In this document: positions 24,615 through 36,825 of the stretch, one piece after another
How the letters are laid out: each line of letters begins with the position of its first letter
Position numbering within the stretch: the first letter of the stretch is position 1
NCBI RefSeq assembly: GCF_964199755.1
Contig: NC_133896.1
Coordinates: forward strand, 66,381,142-66,445,141
Direction: 5' to 3'
DNA: 64,000 nucleotides
Source: Larus michahellis
Lineage: Eukaryota > Chordata > Aves > Charadriiformes > Laridae
The notes under the pieces: model-generated
The model's database searches: none
The model's input: the letters and a program-made list of their open reading frames with translations, nothing else
Told to the model about the DNA's origin: nothing
Made by a program: the position numbers and the translations under genes

Positions 24615-24850
24615 TTACAGAGCCCACCTGCCTGGCGGGGAGGGAGGGTGGCTGCCAACGGGGCCGGGTGGGCGCCGGGACATGCGTGGGCAGGTGGGGG
24701 ACCGGCCCTGCCGCTGTCCGCGGTCCCGAGAAGCCGCTGTCCGCGGTGCTGAGCCCTGAATCCGTCTGAAAAGGCAGAGGAGGGTTCTGGCTTCCCCTCC
24801 TGCTTCTCCTCGGGCAGGGTCCTTCGGCCGGGCAGCAATCACGGGTTTTC
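24615..24850. promoter_or_regulatory. Isolated CpG-rich patch in intergenic DNA
   Basis: About 230 bp that are sharply GC- and CpG-rich within AT-rich surroundings. It contains GGCGCCGGGACATGCGTGGG and a 15-bp exact direct repeat GCCGCTGTCCGCGGT at 24710-24724 and 24733-24747. Open frames on both strands here are a by-product of high GC. It could be a small CpG island promoter of an unannotated non-coding RNA, an orphan island or an enhancer; no exon is recognisable next to it. Confidence 0.5.
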
Positions 24851-27077
24851 TACCGGTTCCCTGCTTGCTCTGAAAGAGGTTGGCTACTCTATAATCTTTC
24901 TCTGTCTACAATCTCTCTGCGTCATTTCTCAAGCGGCATGGCTTCCTGATCCACAGGAACCCAGAGATTTTCAACACAGCAGATAATTCTGAATATCTCC
25001 AACCAGGGCTACCTTTCCTATTTCCTTGCAGAAAGTTACCGTTACTGAAATAACTATTCCCTAAACTGAGCACAGCAGGGAATCCTCAGGAAGATCATCG
25101 TTCTGAAAATGGCTGTGCTGCACCAAAGCAGGGAGCAAACCTGCTTGTATCATCCCAGCACATTAACTGACAGAGTTGCAAAATCTGAATCCTTAAAATC
25201 CTGACTGAACTGATATAGCTGAGCTTCTGTGTGCTCTTGATTACAATACTTGATTGCCTAGAACTGCTTACAGTAGCTAAAAATATCTGATATATTCAAG
25301 CTATCAATGACACATCCAGCATATAATACTGGATGCCACCCACTGGCTTGAAACATTTTTTCACCATGTGCCTGACTTGCTACAGGAACCAGAAGGCAGG
25401 GAGAGAGACAGTCAGAGGTGACGTTGGAAGACAGAGGCTTCCATATTACTTATCTCACTTGTTGGATCAGTTTGTGGTTTGGAGTTTTGTAGTACTAAAA
25501 GCTCTTTGCAAAGTGTGATTTTTTTTAAATTGATGCAATCTCTCTGACGGTGTTGGAGAGCTAGTTCAAGGCCAGCATTTCCTAGGAAAGCTGATAGCAA
25601 AAGACATTTCTGTAGGTTTTATTATGTACGTATGACACTGGTTTGGTCTCCAGCAACCTATGGGTCCATGAGAAGATCGTATTGGATTAAGTTTTACCAT
25701 TCTATGGGTGACTAACATTTAAAGGTGTAATGTCATTAGGATAAAGATAGATTAATTTTTCACATTGTTGAAATGTTTGTGGGTTCCTTCTGAGAGAGTA
25801 TGTACACCTGTCAGGCTCAAGGAAGAAAAAATCTCAATACCCACCATCACCTTGATTCCCTAGGCCAACTGAGCATCGAGGGAAGGAGTATTTGAGAGAA
25901 GATCCTAGATCTCTATACACATGATTTCTGATGCTGTAACCTCTGCCAAGCATCCCTTTTGGCAGTGTTCTGAAAAGCTCTTGTTAGCGTTCTAGGACAC
26001 ATTTTCTTCCTGTTCCTACTTTTGTCTTGCATCTGTCCCTGCTTTTATTTTTTTCAGGGAACGACAGAATGCCTTTATTCAGAGTGACAAATTTTGGTTG
26101 TAAGATTCACAAAGTTGCTTTGCAGCTCGTGATGTACAAGAGCTTTACCTTTGTATCTGTTGTTCCCTTTGCTTGCAGGAGGGATGTGAAGTTCCATCTA
26201 CAAAAATATTGCTTTTAGTACGTTGGCTTGTCCTCAGGATCATTGTTAGCATGGGATATTTTTACGTTGTACATTAGAATTCATATGATTCTAGAAGTGT
26301 CTGCTTCATTCCTCCCATGTGTTCAAATAGTACAAAGGAGACTACTCGTCTGTGCCAAGTGGAACTTATTTCTGCAATTGATATACCATCACCCAGTCTT
26401 TGCCTGCAGGATGATATGTTCTGCATAGGAAGAGTCAGCTGTAGAGGAAGCGCTCCAAGAGTGGAGTACAACCATTTATAAACCTTCTGCAACAAAACAC
26501 AAAGAGTGATTCCCGTTACATGCCAGAAGTTGTGCCTTGGGATTTGTGTCATATATGATTTTTCATCCCGTGATCTTCAAGAATGATGTACATGTAACTC
26601 ATAAATTTTTTTAATAGCAAGCATGTTAGGAAGATCAGGTCAGCAGAGCTCAGCTAGCCATCAAGATGATTTTCGTTCTGTATGTCACCAATTTGTCATT
26701 CCCAGGAGGCTGAATTTTTGGTTAGGTTTGATTGCATGAGGTGACAGGCGTAGGCTTAGCTTCCCTCTTCTTTACAGTTTTTGAGGCTTAATTGATGGTG
26801 GTCGCAGAAAGATACCAGATACCTTCAGTCACCAAAATGTTTAAACCCAGGTAAGAAATTATTCTGTCAGACCAGCATATTCTGCCAAGTGGAAGAGAGC
26901 TTCATTAAAGCATAGCAATGTCTGTTATGTCTGTGTTATAAAATACTAGTTTTCTGACCTGATTATTCATATGGAGATTTTAGAGAGAGACATGGAGCAC
27001 CCCTGATTGCTCTGTGAACTATCTCAACATATTTATTCACCTCCTAGTTTCCTGGTCTCTGGTGTGAATAGAAACAT
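24851..27077. other. Intergenic DNA, no recognised feature
   Basis: AT-rich sequence with only short chance open frames on both strands. I recognise no repeat family or RNA gene here. Confidence 0.65.
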
Positions 27078-27326
27078 TTCAAACTGAAGGAGGGGAGATT
27101 TAGATTGGATATTAGGAAGAAATTCTTTTCTGTGAGGGTGGTGAGGCACTGGAACAGGTTGCCCAGGGAAGCTGTGGATGCCCCATCCCTGGAAGTGTTC
27201 AAGGCCAGGCTGGATGGGGCTGTGAGCAGCCTGGTCTAGTGGGAGGTGTCCCTGCCCAGGGCAGGGGGGTTGGAACTAGATGGTCTTTAAGGTCCCTTCC
27301 AACCCGAACCATTCTGTGATTCTATG
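27078..27326 (+). mobile_element. CR1 LINE 3' end fragment
   Basis: A clear, well-preserved CR1 3' terminus. It has TTAGATTGGATATTAGGAAG, GGCACTGGAACAGGTTGCCC, GGATGCCCCATCCCTGGAAG, GCCAGGCTGGATGGGGCTGT and CTTCCAACCCGAACCATTC, and it ends ATTCTGTGATTCTATG. This is the most abundant bird retroposon and is always 5'-truncated in short copies like this. No ORF remains. It is the best evidence that the host is a bird (or close reptile). Confidence 0.97.
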
Positions 27327-27620
27327 TGCTTTTTCTTCCCTGTAAAGCAGAAAACTACCAGTTTTGCATTAGCAAAGGAATGAGAGTTTGATGGAGCCCT
27401 CTCTCTGCTCCACTGTGTTATAAGGCTATGCAGTAAATTTACCAATGGCTTCTGCTGCCCAACAATATCCCCACCCTAAGACCATGTGGCAAATGTTCTG
27501 GTTTTGGAGCACACATCTAGCTAATATGTCTTTGTGATTAAAGAGGCAACAGAGCAGCTGTGGCAGCATGTGTTTCATCCTAATGAGTAAGGGCAAGGTG
27601 CTGACCTACCTAATATACTT

Positions 27621-27688
27621 GGCCCTGCTTTGAGCAGGACATTGGACTAGGGGGCTTTTCAGTCTAAATTATTCCATGATTCTAATAT
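27621..27688 (+). mobile_element. CR1 LINE 3' end fragment (older, very short)
   Basis: GGCCCTGCTTTGAGCAGGAC-ATTGGACTAG-...-TCTAAATTATTCCATGATTC-TAAT matches the last part of CR1 (the motifs GCAGG..TTGGACTAGA and CCAACCTAAATTATTCTATGATTCT). It has the same orientation as the copy 300 bp upstream but is more diverged. Confidence 0.85.
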
Positions 27689-30600
27689 ATCTGCCTGAGC
27701 ATATAGCCAGAATCAAGAGTGGTTTATACAACCAGTGCTGATTCTGTCACTGCTCTTGGGCAGAGGTTTGCCTCCAGGTGCTGCCTTCATTTCTCCTGAT
27801 GAGCGTGAAGGCAATCAGAGATACGGTTTTTGGGACTGTGCTGTGGTGTGTCTGTGCAATCTGAACACTCTAGCACATGGCAGTCCTGACATGCCTGTAT
27901 CTCCCCACATCCCACGCTTGGTTCACTGCTTGCCACCATGGATGTGGCTGGATAACTACTGACTACCTCTTTGCAGCACTTGCACCAAACAGGAATCCCT
28001 GCAGCCAGAGTGAGCCCCTTTGGGCAGCTCTCATGCTTTGTAAAAGGCTCAGGAACCTCCGGATGTGAAAACCTAAGGCTGCCTGCCACCCTACCTGGTG
28101 ATCCATTGCTCTCCACTGCGAGTGGGTCATTCTGTGTTTCTCACAGGGTTTTTGGTTGCCCAAGCCAAGACCAATTTATTCTGTGGGCAGTCCTGCATCA
28201 TTACTGGAATTCAAATTTCACATGCCCCTTTCTACTGCTTCAAAACAAGATAGATCACCCAAGACTTTAACCTTTATTTTCTAAAAATTGTCTTTTTCAG
28301 CATTGTGTGCTGTGAAACCTCCACATAAACAGGCAGGAACTGAAAGAACAGGAGTTCTTTTGAGTTATACATAAATCAAGTTTGAGCCCAAATAGTGACA
28401 TTTATAAAGGCAGGTGGCTTGTTGAATAGTATGCTCCACTGCAAGCCATGATACTAAATGTCAGTCCGGGAATGCTATAAATCCTATCTAAAAAGTGCTC
28501 AGATTGTTTTATGTTTCAACATGCTAGCCTAAAGCTCCACACATATGAAAAGAATAAACAATGTGGGTGGCATAATTGTTACTTTTTTATATCCCAAACA
28601 CACGCTTTTAGCAATCAGGACCTCATAAATTTTCCCTCAATGCTTGTCGGCGTTGCTTTGGTTTCCAAACAGGGGCTTTGAATTCTGCTGGCCCTTCTCC
28701 AGAGCTATGATCTTGGCTGCACTGATGTCTGCATTTTTGGGGGTCTAGTAAAAATGCTCCTGAGAAAAAAAGCATAGCTTCCATCGGTGAAAGACAGACC
28801 TTGACAGGTAGGACTAAGATTTGTTCCCATTTTAAATGAGCCTTCCTTTACCAATCACTCTCTCTTTTTGTACTCCCATCCCTGCCTCAAGCTGTGGCTG
28901 TCCTACAGTTCAGTCCTTTTAGGTTTAACCTCTTGCAGCCTGTGCTGCTCCCGTACTCCTTTGCTCTACAAGTTTCCCACCTGATTAGCATTTAAAAATC
29001 CTGCTCACCTCCTCCACAGGATCTGTGTGAACAGAGTTGCCGGATTTTGAGACTGTTTGCTTCTGCTGCCCGTTCTGACCTGGAGGTAAGGCTCTGTGAA
29101 GCCTTAGACTATAGCTGCTGGAGACAGGCTGTCGCGGGGCTTGCGGTGTGCATGAGATCTTCTCAGGGAAAAGGTTTGAGTTTATTTTGATTTCATGTGA
29201 CTTTCTTGTTTGTTTTGCCACGTTTCTTTCTTTGTTTTTGTGTTTGTTTATTTTTTATCCTCCCTGGCATTGCCCAGCAGTCAAAACCTTTTGATGAGTG
29301 TCTCCTGTAGGTTGGGGTCTGATAGGTCATCAGCATGGGCTCCAAAGATATGTCCTACAGCGTGACTTTTGCTTTCCTCTCTTCAGGCCCCTATTGCTGT
29401 TCTCACAACAGGACCCTGAGCACAATGCTGTTCAGAATGCACCCGAGGAGCTGGAACGGCAACATCCTGCCTCTCCTCTGGCGTGGGCTGATGTAACGCT
29501 TCGGAGTGGGATGTGAGTGCCAACCCGAGAACATCTGCTGCCCATGTGGACTCTGCTGCAAGTAGCAGGTGCATGCTGGGCTGATGCTTAGGCAATGAAC
29601 AGTGGGGATGGCCTGGCTGGTCAGCCTTCCTCAGCCATTGGAGGCTACAGGGCTCACTGATTACTGGCTACCGTCCTCCAAAACAGATGCAGCTTGGCCT
29701 GGGGAGGTTTCTGTTTGCCCCACAGCCAGTACCCTTCCTTGGGTTTATGGGAAATGGTTTTCCCTTACTGAAACTTAACAAATGCGACACTTATTTGGGA
29801 TGTCTTTGATGAGAGAGAAGTGCGGGGGGAAATCTGGGGTTGTTTGCACAACCCTAAACACATTCGTTCTGGTATCTTTTTTCCTCCTTTTCCTGAAAGC
29901 AGATTTCACCTTGATAAGTCTAACCTTTAACTAGAGGAGACCCACCACAGGGATGAATGTCATCTTTATAGAGGAAGCAAAATTACAGGGAGAATTATGT
30001 AGCTCTGCAGCTTTTCAGTGTGGTAAATTTAAGGTACTCAGTTTACACCATTATAACTCTTCAGAATGATCTAAGAAAATCACCTCTGAAGCCCAAACTT
30101 TGCTTACTTCTCAAATGCAAAGATTAACCTTTTATGAAATCTTCATGTTAAACCTAGCTGCAATTTGGCAGGAGTTTAGGGACGAGAGTAGGAAATGGTC
30201 TGGAAAGGCAACTATGATTTAAGAAGCTGTTCTCAAACAAAGCAGACTCATTCTTTTATTTTTATTTATCTAGCTTGTCTTTCAAAGAGCATTTTTTGCC
30301 TATCAAAACATATTTATTTAGATCTTTCTTTCATGTGATTAAGACCTTGTCAGCCAGTTCATGGCTTGCAAGTGCTTGATTCTGCAACCCTAATATCCTC
30401 TTAACGTTGGTTTGTATATCTTTTCCTACACTTGGTCTTAGGAGCAAATTGAAAAAAACAGCTTTCCCACCATATGGAACCATATGTACCCTCACAGGGG
30501 TCAGCAAAACGGCTGAACTATTTAGACTGAGATTTAGCAGAGACTTCCACTTGAGTTAAGAGCGTGCAGCGAGAGCACTTGAGCTATTTGCTCTGGCAGG

Positions 30601-33600
30601 GTGGTCTGCAGCCCATGACTGTTAGTGGCCGCGGTGAGTGGTCAGGAGCTAGTCTGCAGAGTTGTGTTAAACATCAAATTAAATGTAAGTTAAAGGTAGA
30701 ATGCTCCATGGGATGCCCTGCGGGTTTACTGTGAACCACTGGGCTGCAGGGTTTGGGAACTGCTGTATGGCCAACTGCTAGAAGAAGGTGGGCCACCTTC
30801 TTTGACAAGGACTTCTTCAGATAGTTGAAGAACCAAGGCTTTGATTTGAGTTGCTGTGGAAGAGTGCTGACACGGACATCCCTCCTGCCTCAGCTCTGCT
30901 GTCACTCCCTGTTGCTTGTGAAGGCGGTCGCTTCCTTCTACCTGCACAATCTGGGTGTTGTCACTGAGAGCAAGGTGACAGAAGGAGAGGTGCCATCTGT
31001 ACGTGCTTCTGCTCTGCTTTATGCCACAGTGATCCCCAGCAGCAGAGAATTGCAGAAAAGCTGGCTTGGTCCTGGCTTAAATCTGTGGTAGGGTATTGGA
31101 CCTTTTAATTCCAGAGGCCTGGTCCACCATAAATTTTTCTCTTTCAGTGTTGCCTAAAGATTGCTCGTGCACCGAGAAAAGCACATAGTTCTGCAGTATT
31201 TTCTGTATTTCTTTAGGGGTAAGCAGCTGAAATGAATATAGCCCTGCCTAAGCAAAGACAACAGTAGGGATTTTGTGGCAGTGCTAACCAAGGCATTGTC
31301 AGTAGCTGTTTATTTAAAAAAACAAAACAAAACAAAACAAACCCAAAACAACTCCCACAACTCTAACTTAGGGCAGCTTTCTTATTCCTTCTTTCTGGCC
31401 TTCTCTAAAGTTTGCCGCTTGCCCATATTGCTCAGCTGCTCTCTGTGGCCCACTGAACTCAGCCAGCCAGCTGCCGTTCACTGAAGCCTGCAGAGTAAAC
31501 ACGACGTGGTCGTGTAGCAGAACACTTGTGGCATTGATCAGGTCCTTGTTAATGATTTTATAACCATCCACCACGGGTTTGCTGCTTGTGTGAGTGCAGG
31601 GATCTCCCGTTGCGACAAGAGCATGGCAGTGCAAAGCACATATGGGTAACTCGGAGCTTGGTGCAAAGTCAACAGCTGAGTGTGAACCGCTGGCTTTGGG
31701 CACGTCTCTCTTGGATTGTGGACAGATTTCCAAGCCAGCAGCACATCCACTTCTGGGATACAGCACACTACTTCCTTTCAGTGTTTTGAAGCTTCAAGGG
31801 CTTCTAAATAAGGCAGTCGGAGCCTTTCTTAATATTGGTGAAACACTGTGGTTTTCCCTAAATTCCTCCTCAAAATGGCTGGACTAATTTTGCTGGAACT
31901 GTCTGAAAACATTTAGCCTGAGGCAAGCACATTAGAAGGAAAACTTCTGCGAACACAGAATGTTTGGCAGTTAAGAGCAATTGAAATCAGGGTCTTATAA
32001 AAGTAAGTACAGGGCAAATTTAACTATTGTCATGTGTGCCGGGCGTCTGCCTATACTAACATTCCTGGGTGGATACACAAGTAATATGTGCAAGTTCATA
32101 ATATATCCTTTCTCTTTAGGAACCAGCTTCATTCTGGTAAAACTCATTAAAGTCTATGGAATTACAAGGTCATAAATCTAATATAACTCTGGAAAATCAG
32201 GCCCTATAGATGCGCTCTGTGTGTGGTATCAATCTATTTGCAGTGTATATATAAATAAGATTTGTGGTGAACTGAGAAAAACAAGCTGCTTGTACATCAT
32301 CTAGGAATGAGCTCTATGTTGTGCTTAATATTTCCCAGAGACAAATGTGCTGACAGACTTATCAGAAACACTGGCTGAAATGAAGCTGTTGATCCAAACA
32401 TCCTCATCATCCTTTATCCTAAAGCCAAAGCAAAAATGAGACGTCCCAGTGGGTGTGGGCCATGGTAACATTACTTTTTATCATGATTATTATTATATTC
32501 AGATGTTGGTTGTGTTTACAATTACAGTGCTGGCAGACAGACTGCATTAGAACTGCCAAGGCTGATCATCTAGCCCCAAATCTGATCATATTACTGAGAA
32601 CACAGTCTGGGATTTTACAGGGGTCTGAGACAAATTGACTCTTTCTTCCTCACCAGCTCATCTTGCCGTATCTATTTCAGAGTGAGGCACAATATCTATT
32701 TTATTGAGCCTCCGCCTCTTGTTCGGATCCTTCTGGGTGGCTGTCAGGCAGGGACTGAGCAAAGTCAGTGGCTTTGGGCTGGCGGAGGGAACGACACGTG
32801 GGTATCCCTGCAGGTTTGCTGGGTAAGCGAGCTCAAGTTCACTGCGCGTGAAAGATAAACAAGGGCTTTCTTTCCCATTTTGGCACTCTCTTTTTGCAAC
32901 AAAAGGAGTTGTGGAGGAGGGGAAATGCCTGACAAGCCAATATATGTCATTTCTCTGTGGTTAGGTATTTTTCTGTCCCGGGGATCACAAGCCAACAGCG
33001 CTTCCATGGTGCATGTTGCATCCAAAGGATAAAGTTGGCCTAGGAGCTAAACTGGGACAAAAGGTATCCTTCAGGCAGGTCTAGCAGCCAGTGCTTCCAT
33101 GAGTTTCCACTACACAGACTCTGTTCCCTGGATTTAATGGCTCACCAAATGAAAATGAAGAAATGAGCAGGTTAGCTTGCCCTCTGGAGAGAGAGATGCT
33201 CTTTGGAAAACAAGGTAAATACTCAGACTATCTGCAAGCGGAGCCAAGAAAGCAAGAACCCCAAGGAAATGGCCATGTGCAAAAAGATTATGCTGAGGAC
33301 ACAATCTAGGGTAAGCAGAAAAGCAAACCTACTTGAGCTTTGATCCTGACTCCAACAGAAGGGCTGTTTTCTACCGTAGGAATGACTCCCTCCAGCTGAG
33401 TAGTAGTCAAAAGACAGCACAAACCTTCCAGCTCCTGTTTATTAGATCTCAGGACAGGAGCTCATGGGGCTTTGTGACAGCAGTGTTCTCCTGTCCCACG
33501 AAATAGGGAGATCCCCAAACTCCCCCTTTACCTTAAAGAGTATAGCAAGGACACTGGAGTCTGTGGGTCCAGCCCTAAATCAGGGAAGAGGATTTCCCAT

Positions 33601-36254
33601 ATCCCAGCTGACTCTGCCAAACACTCTGAAGTGGTTTGTGGCAGCATCTCCTTTCTTCGCTGCTGGCAAGAGCTGTTGCAAGTAGAGATCCTCTAAGAGA
33701 AGTTTGTTCTGATGAAGCTGAAATTTACGTTTATGCTTTTTTTTCTTTGGTGGAAGCTGCTTGCAGATGTCCTGGGGTTTTCAAGGAAACTGAAATTGCC
33801 TTTTTAGTGGCAAAATTATTTGATCCATCCTACCCTGCATTATACAGTACTGTTAGCCTAAGGAGCCTTGGAGAGGGGATGTAGCTTCAGGCTCAGCAGG
33901 AAAAAGTGTCAGGAGCAGGCAGCTGAAAGTAACTCCTCACGGCAGAGAGATGCCATGGGAAGCAGGAATCTGCTGAATCCTGAAATCAGTGGGAGACGGA
34001 TGTCAGGAATCTGCTTCTTGCAGAGACAAATCTGCCTTGGCTGAGTGCAAAGGTCTTCTGACACGTAGCTCATGGGGTTTCCCAGATGCCTGAGGACCAC
34101 AGTTGGTTGTCCCTGCCATTTGTGGAGCCCAGGTTACCCTGTGGACCTGATGCAGTTCTGCCACAGCTCTCATAGCGGCAACATAGTACCTACTCAGCGA
34201 AAACTGTGATCTTGCTTTGAAGGTAGCAGGATTTTCCTGTCCTATTCAGCTCAGCAGTGATGGGAGAGAGAAAGCTGGGAAGGGGGAAGAGAGGAGGGTG
34301 ATCCAGAGCAGTTGCCCCCTGCAAGGCAACGTCTGGCTGACTCACCAAAGTGCTGCAGCAGCGAGAGGTGGCCATCCCTGAACCACTACTCCACTTCCAG
34401 AGCCCGCAGACTCTGAGCAAGAAAACTCTGAGTGGAGTTCCTGCTGTCATCCCCAGATGGGGAGTCTCTCCCCCAGCTCTGCATCCTCTGGGAGAGAAAG
34501 AGAAAAAAGAAAGGGCAAATGTCAAATAATGGTGCACATGTCCTACTTCATAGACTGGCTGGGCATTTTCTGAGTTAAGAAACAGAGCTCCTTCCACATA
34601 CAATTCCTCTTTCTAGTTGGTACAACATTTCCCTGTACCCTTTGCTTTATGAAAAAGCTGTTCTTCAAACTGCCAAGTTCTTTCCGTCCATGCCCTACCT
34701 CCTTTGTCTCTCTCCCTCTCTCTCTAACTGCAGAGTTACTGTCCTTGGCTTACTCCCTTTCCTACCTGTACCTTACCCTGTGCTGTCAGTGAATTGAAAA
34801 ACATCTTTCCATAGAGCAGAAGCCTTCACAAGGAAGTAATAAAATCCCCCCACTCCCCCTAGCAGTGAGGCATTCAGAGCTGGTCAGGAAGGGGTTGATG
34901 TTCTGCTCTGTGCTATAAGCATGCTATGGGTTTTTTAGCCCTTTAGGTTGGTGTGAGCTGAAGGGGGAGACATCTTTGAGGTCCCTTTCTCCGAGTTCTT
35001 ATTTTCTAGTTTATTTTACCTCCCCAAATTCAACTTCTAGCACCTCTTTTGGGGAGTTTGCAGGTAAGTGGGAAACATGCTTAGCCTAACTCAGCTGGTG
35101 TTGTTCCAACAGCTCTTTGTTGCAGACAATTCAGGCACATCTGTGTTGGACCTCAGTCCAAAAACCTGCTGAAATCAAGGGAAGTGGGGCTCCGTCTCCT
35201 GGCTTAGAGAAGCTCAGCGCAGAGGTCAGCTCTTCTCAGGAGAGGACCATCTATTAAATGGACAGTGCCAGCAGGAATCTCCATTCTTAGAACAGGCTGT
35301 CCACCCGCTCCTTCAGATGGATGAGTCTTCGCAGTTGTTTCCTCCTGCCATCCAGGTCTGAACTTGGAAGCTGCCTCATGTTTCAGTTCGAACTGGTAAG
35401 TTTCTCTGAATTTTCTTTGGGTTTTTCTAAGCATTCGCTTGACTTTTTCTAATGGATTTAAGAATTGATTTGCATTGACTTACTGCATAGTGTTTCAACG
35501 TGCTGTGATAGACAATCCAAACGGGTCAAGTAAAAGCCACCGCTGTGTGTGCGAGAATGAAAACAGGAAGAGGAAGGTGCAGATATTGCTGTCAGCACAG
35601 TTCTTTGTGGAGAGGAACCATTTTCCCCTTCATCCTGAGCAATAGGTATTGAGGTTTTGCATGACTAAGAATGCACCGTTACCTTCCCTTTAACTCTTGT
35701 TTGTTGCTACTTAGCTGTTGTCTTTTTATTTGAATGAATAAGCAGCTCTGAGGAGGAAATATAGCTGTTTGGTAGTTTGATTATTTTATTTTTTCCTGTA
35801 GACAAATGCCTATGTAGAAGAGCAGTGAAGCTCAGCCTAGATGTTATTTTAAGCAGCTCATTTTTGCTGCCTGACCTATATGACTGAGTTAAGGTCACAG
35901 GAAAGTACATCTTTTTTCCCAGATTAGATGATGTGCTTCATGCTTTGGACTGATGCTAATAATTTTGATTTCGGGGGCTGGAGGTAGAGATAAAAAGGCA
36001 CCTTAATTCTGCTAGTCCTTGATAAATCTTCTCAGAGGAATTCTGAAAGCCCTCTCTGTAAACCGCATCATCCTTTGGTTTCATCTTCAAAAGTAAGGGC
36101 ATCAGCTAGCCCATGAAGGACAGCAGCACAGGGTGTTTTCCAGTAGAAGGATGAATACGGCGTAACTGTCAGTCCTGATCCATTCTGAGTTTATACAGTA
36201 CCATTAAGCTATTATATCTTTCAAGATGTTGCTTCCAGTTATTTTGTATACTGG
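27689..36254. other. Intergenic DNA, middle part
   Basis: About 8.6 kb without a recognisable gene on either strand. The longest open frames (132-137 codons near 31.4-31.8 and 34.2-34.6 kb) match no family I know and overlap other chance frames. It includes an (AAAAC)n run at 31315-31345 and a (CT)n run near 34707-34730. Confidence 0.65.
31315..31345. repeat. (AAAAC)n microsatellite
   Basis: A run of A's followed by repeated CAAAA units; simple sequence without coding content. Confidence 0.85.
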
Positions 36255-36257
36255 GAG

Positions 36258-36825
36258 TGGTTGATATGCTGGAGGGCAAGGCTGCTGTCATTCAGGGGGA
36301 CATGAACAAGCTGGAGAAATTGGATGACAGAATCATTATGAAATTCAAGAAGGCAAATGCAAAGTCCTACACCTGGGAAATAATAACCTCATGCAACTGT
36401 ACAAGCTGGGGACTGAGATAGAAATCAGCTTAATCAAAAAGGACCTGAAAATCCTGATGGACGTCAAGCTGGACATGAGTCAAGTATGTGCCATTGCAAC
36501 AATGAGGGCCAAGCACACCAGACATGGGGTGCGTTAACACCATTGCAGCCAGCAGGTCAAGGAAAGTGATTGTTCTCCATTCGGCACTTGTGAGGCCGCA
36601 TCTGGCATGATGTCTCTAGTTCTGGCTTCCAAAACCTATGGGAAGGACGTTGATAAACTGGAGCAATGTTAGTGGACAGCCGCTAACATGGTCAAGGGGC
36701 AGGAGTTTGTAATGTACAAGGAAAGGCTGAGGGAGGTGGTTTTGTTCAGCCTTAAGAAGAGAAGGCTCAGGTGGAACCTTATTGCTGCCTTGAACTACCT
36801 AATGGGGGTTACAGAGACTGTTGAA
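36258..36825 (+). mobile_element. CR1 LINE fragment, old internal/3' segment with decayed coding sequence
   Basis: About 570 bp collinear with the CR1 segment upstream of its 3' end. It has ATGCTGGAGGGCAAGGCTGC, GGACATGAACAAGCTGGAGA, GGCAAATGCAAAGTCCTACA with CCTGGGAAATAATAACCTCA, AAGGACCTGAAAATCCTGAT, CCAGCAGGTCAAGGAAAGTG, GGCACTTGTGAGGCCGCATC and GAAAGGCTGAGGGAGGTGG with AAGAGAAGGCTCAGG. These correspond to the end of the reverse-transcriptase ORF and following region. Stops and frameshifts interrupt it, and the typical 3' terminus is absent, so it is an old truncated copy. Confidence 0.93.

Noticed and set aside
31368..31887. Overlapping open frames of 97-132 codons on both strands
   Set aside because: Several frames overlap on both strands with no similarity to known proteins and no splice or promoter context. 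Most likely chance.
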